The notes under the pieces: model-generated
The model's database searches: none
What the model was told of the DNA's origin: nothing
The model's input: only the letters and a program-made list of their open reading frames with translations
Origin: CAZPCT01 sp964585325
GTDB taxonomy: Bacteria; Patescibacteriota; Minisyncoccia; JACQLN01; CAZPCT01
Reading direction: 5' to 3'
DNA: 12,273 nt
Assembly (NCBI GenBank): GCA_964585325.1
Contig: CAZPCT010000011.1
Span: 1-12,273 of the forward strand
Part shown: one piece after another, positions 11,082-12,273 of the stretch
Position numbering within the stretch: the stretch's first letter is position 1
Layout: each line of letters starts with the position of its first letter
Translations under genes and position numbers: made by a program

Positions 11082-11090
11082 TGATACAAT
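11082..11090 (+). promoter_or_regulatory. Extended -10 of the tRNA-binding-domain gene
   Basis: TGATACAAT is a TGn extended -10 with TACAAT at 11085-11090; no clear -35 is present. Expected transcription start is near 11097, only about 3 nt before the ATG at 11100, so the mRNA is probably leaderless. It is divergent from the tRNA-Arg promoter. Confidence 0.55.
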
Positions 11091-11099
11091 GAAAGTATT

Positions 11100-11432
11100 A
11101 TGGAGGGAACGGTCTCTTTTAATGATTTTAAAAAGTTAGACCTGCGCGTAGGCACTATTGAGAGCGCAGAAGAGATTGAGGGGGCAGATATGCTTTGGAA
11201 GCTTTCCATTGATTTGGGAGACGAAAAGCGCACTATTTGTGCAGGCGTCAAACAGCATTACAGCCCAGAAGAGCTTACGGGCAAACAGGTGCCGATAATC
11301 GCCAATCTTGAGCCGCGTATGCTTAAAGGGATTGAGTCTCAGGGCATGGTCCTTATGGCTGTGGGAGCGGGCGACATTCCCGTCCTACTCACGCCCGAAA
11401 AAGATGTTCCACGTGGAACAATTGTTCGTTAG
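11100..11432 (+). CDS. Stand-alone tRNA-binding domain protein (MetRS C-terminal / CsaA type, 110 aa)
   Basis: The product is an OB-fold EMAPII-like tRNA-binding domain, as found at the C-terminus of many methionyl-tRNA synthetases and in free-standing CsaA and Arc1p/Trbp111. Family pattern in order: FNDFKKLDLRVGTIESAEEIEGADMLWKLSIDLG (7-40), RTICAGVKQHYSPEELTGKQVPIIANLEPR (44-73), and a GIESQGMVLMA element (77-87). It fills the full length of one domain, so it is complete as a free module and not a MetRS fragment. As a dimer it could bind the outside corner of tRNAs and act in trans with MetRS, or it could be a CsaA-like chaperone. The ATG at 11100 has no leader or SD. It lies 8 bp before the protease gene and contains a parS-like palindrome near its 3' end. 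Confidence 0.88.
   Translation: MEGTVSFNDFKKLDLRVGTIESAEEIEGADMLWKLSIDLGDEKRTICAGVKQHYSPEELTGKQVPIIANLEPRMLKGIESQGMVLMAVGAGDIPVLLTPEKDVPRGTIVR
11405..11420. other. Perfect 16-bp parS-like ParB-binding site
   Basis: TGTTCCACGTGGAACA is a perfect palindrome that fits the bacterial parS consensus TGTTnCACGTGnAACA at every fixed position. It lies in the coding sequence of the tRNA-binding-domain gene (codons for DVPRGT), as parS sites often do. ParB spreading from such sites organises and segregates origin regions. No parA/parB genes are in the window, so the role is inferred from the site. Confidence 0.75.
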
Positions 11433-11440
11433 CTATTTTA

Positions 11441-12273
11441 ATGTCCCACAAAACTGATAAACCCATAGTTGAGGCAATAAAGCGCGTGCAGGACGCGGTG
11501 GTCTCCATTACGGCAAGTAAGGAGATTTCAGACGAGCTCCTGGCCAACCTGCCCGCCCCGCAAGCAACCGGTGACGGCCTCCCGTTTGCTAAGCTTCCCG
11601 CGCCGCCGCACACACAAGTACCGCATGAGCACGAGCGCATGGAGATTGGTGGCGGGTCTGGATTTCTCATCTCAAAAGAGGGGCTCATTTTAACGAACAA
11701 GCACGTCATAAAAGACGCCTCGGCAACCTACACAGTAGTGCTAGCTGACAGTACGGTCCTTGCCGCAGAGGTACTCTCAAGAGACCCCATCAATGATATT
11801 GCGGTCATCAAGGTGCAGGGAGAGGGTGACTTCCCTATCTCTCCACTGGGGGACTCAACCGAGCTTGAACTTGGAGAAACACTTATTGTTATTGGGAATG
11901 CACTTGGTAGTTTCCAAAACACCGTCTCTGTTGGTGTGGTCTCCGGTCTTTCCCGGTTTCTTTCTGCGGAAGATGGCGGACCACACAGTGTAGAACACTT
12001 GCGGGGGCTTATACAGACAGACGCGGCAATTAACCCGGGAAATTCAGGCGGGCCTATTGTGAATATTGGCGGAGAGGTAGTGGGTATTTCTGTGGCCACG
12101 GTTATGGGCGCACAAAATCTGGGCTTTGCCATCCCTATCAACGCAGCCCGCAGGGACCTTGAAGACATACAGAAGTTTGGCCGCATTAGAAAGCCGTTCT
12201 TGGGCGTGCACCATATGCTCGTGGACAAGAACCTAAAAATACGGCTGGGGCTGAGCGTTGATCATGGTGCATA
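11441..12273 (+). CDS. DegP/HtrA-like serine protease, 3' truncated by window end
   Basis: A trypsin-fold HtrA-family protease; 277 residues are visible and the frame is still open at the end. The catalytic triad is His88 in LTNKHVI (usual form TNaHV), Asp119 in DPINDIAVIKV, and Ser202 in INPGNSGGPIVN. GGGSGFLI (70-77), LGDSTELELGETLIVIGNALG (136-156) and NLGFAIPINAARRDL (226-240) are standard HtrA segments. A PDZ domain probably begins at about 252 (PFLGVHH) and is cut off. No signal peptide or membrane segment precedes the protease domain, only a 60-residue polar, Pro-rich stretch, so the enzyme would be cytoplasmic unless it is exported in another way. The ATG at 11441 follows the tRNA-binding-domain gene by 8 bp; no SD is present. 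The two probably share a transcript. Confidence 0.88.
   Translation, partial: MSHKTDKPIVEAIKRVQDAVVSITASKEISDELLANLPAPQATGDGLPFAKLPAPPHTQVPHEHERMEIGGGSGFLISKEGLILTNKHVIKDASATYTVVLADSTVLAAEVLSRDPINDIAVIKVQGEGDFPISPLGDSTELELGETLIVIGNALGSFQNTVSVGVVSGLSRFLSAEDGGPHSVEHLRGLIQTDAAINPGNSGGPIVNIGGEVVGISVATVMGAQNLGFAIPINAARRDLEDIQKFGRIRKPFLGVHHMLVDKNLKIRLGLSVDHGA

Noticed and set aside
10910..11251. 113-aa open frame on the minus strand across tRNA-Arg
   Set aside because: It runs through the tRNA-Arg gene and antisense to the tRNA-binding-domain gene.
1..12273. CRISPR array, rRNA or classical insertion sequence
   Set aside because: No regularly spaced repeats, rRNA sequence or transposase gene were seen; the only mobile-element signature is the pair of GIY-YIG loci.

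Overview
The window looks like a piece of a small-genome bacterium, most likely of the Patescibacteria/CPR (Parcubacteria-like) type. This is an inference from several features: an IF-2 with no N-terminal extension, an infB-rbfA pair, many genes that start with little or no leader and no Shine-Dalgarno (SD), solitary GIY-YIG ORFs beside tRNA genes, and small helical or membrane proteins without recognisable families. No 16S rRNA or ribosomal protein is present to fix the taxonomy.

Layout. Positions 1-673 (minus) hold a small lipoprotein gene and a cupin-like gene. Positions 801-1631 (plus) hold a winged-helix protein with a palindrome over its start codon, which converges on a polytopic membrane protein at 1674-2378 (minus). 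A MOSC-domain gene (2459-3061, minus) follows a tRNA-Cys/tRNA-Leu pair (3108-3276, minus). A small helical gene of unknown function (3389-3742, plus) ends in a strong terminator. Positions 3800-6539 (minus) form an operon of infB, rbfA and a MutY-like glycosylase without the Fe-S loop, with a good promoter at 6598-6625.

Positions 6673-11035 (minus) form one long unidirectional block: tRNA-Arg, GIY-YIG, tRNA-Ala, sodium:solute symporter, class I fructose-bisphosphate aldolase, a small membrane protein, a second GIY-YIG, tRNA-Ser and a DUF3419/BtaA-like SAM-dependent enzyme. Diverging from it on the plus strand are a MetRS-type tRNA-binding-domain protein (11100-11432) and a DegP/HtrA-like serine protease that runs off the window (11441-12273).

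The most striking signal is that both GIY-YIG genes sit immediately 5' of a tRNA gene and are bracketed by an exact direct repeat of the first 11 nt (tRNA-Ala) or 14 nt (tRNA-Ser) of that tRNA. Both repeats begin exactly at tRNA nucleotide 1, the two intervals are similar in size (288 and 309 bp), and the nuclease stop codons lie 2 and 4 nt before the intact tRNA. This looks like a minimal mobile element, a single nuclease ORF, that inserts into tRNA 5' ends and leaves the tRNA intact.

A second signal is a perfect 16-bp parS-like palindrome (11405-11420), with a 15/16 relative at 4104-4119. This suggests a ParB-binding, origin-proximal region. Two gene styles also coexist: GC-rich genes with strong SD sequences and often a hairpin downstream (36-673, 2459-3061, 3389-3742), and housekeeping genes with no SD. 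No CRISPR array, rRNA or classical insertion sequence was seen, and no stretch over 300 bases lacks a gene.
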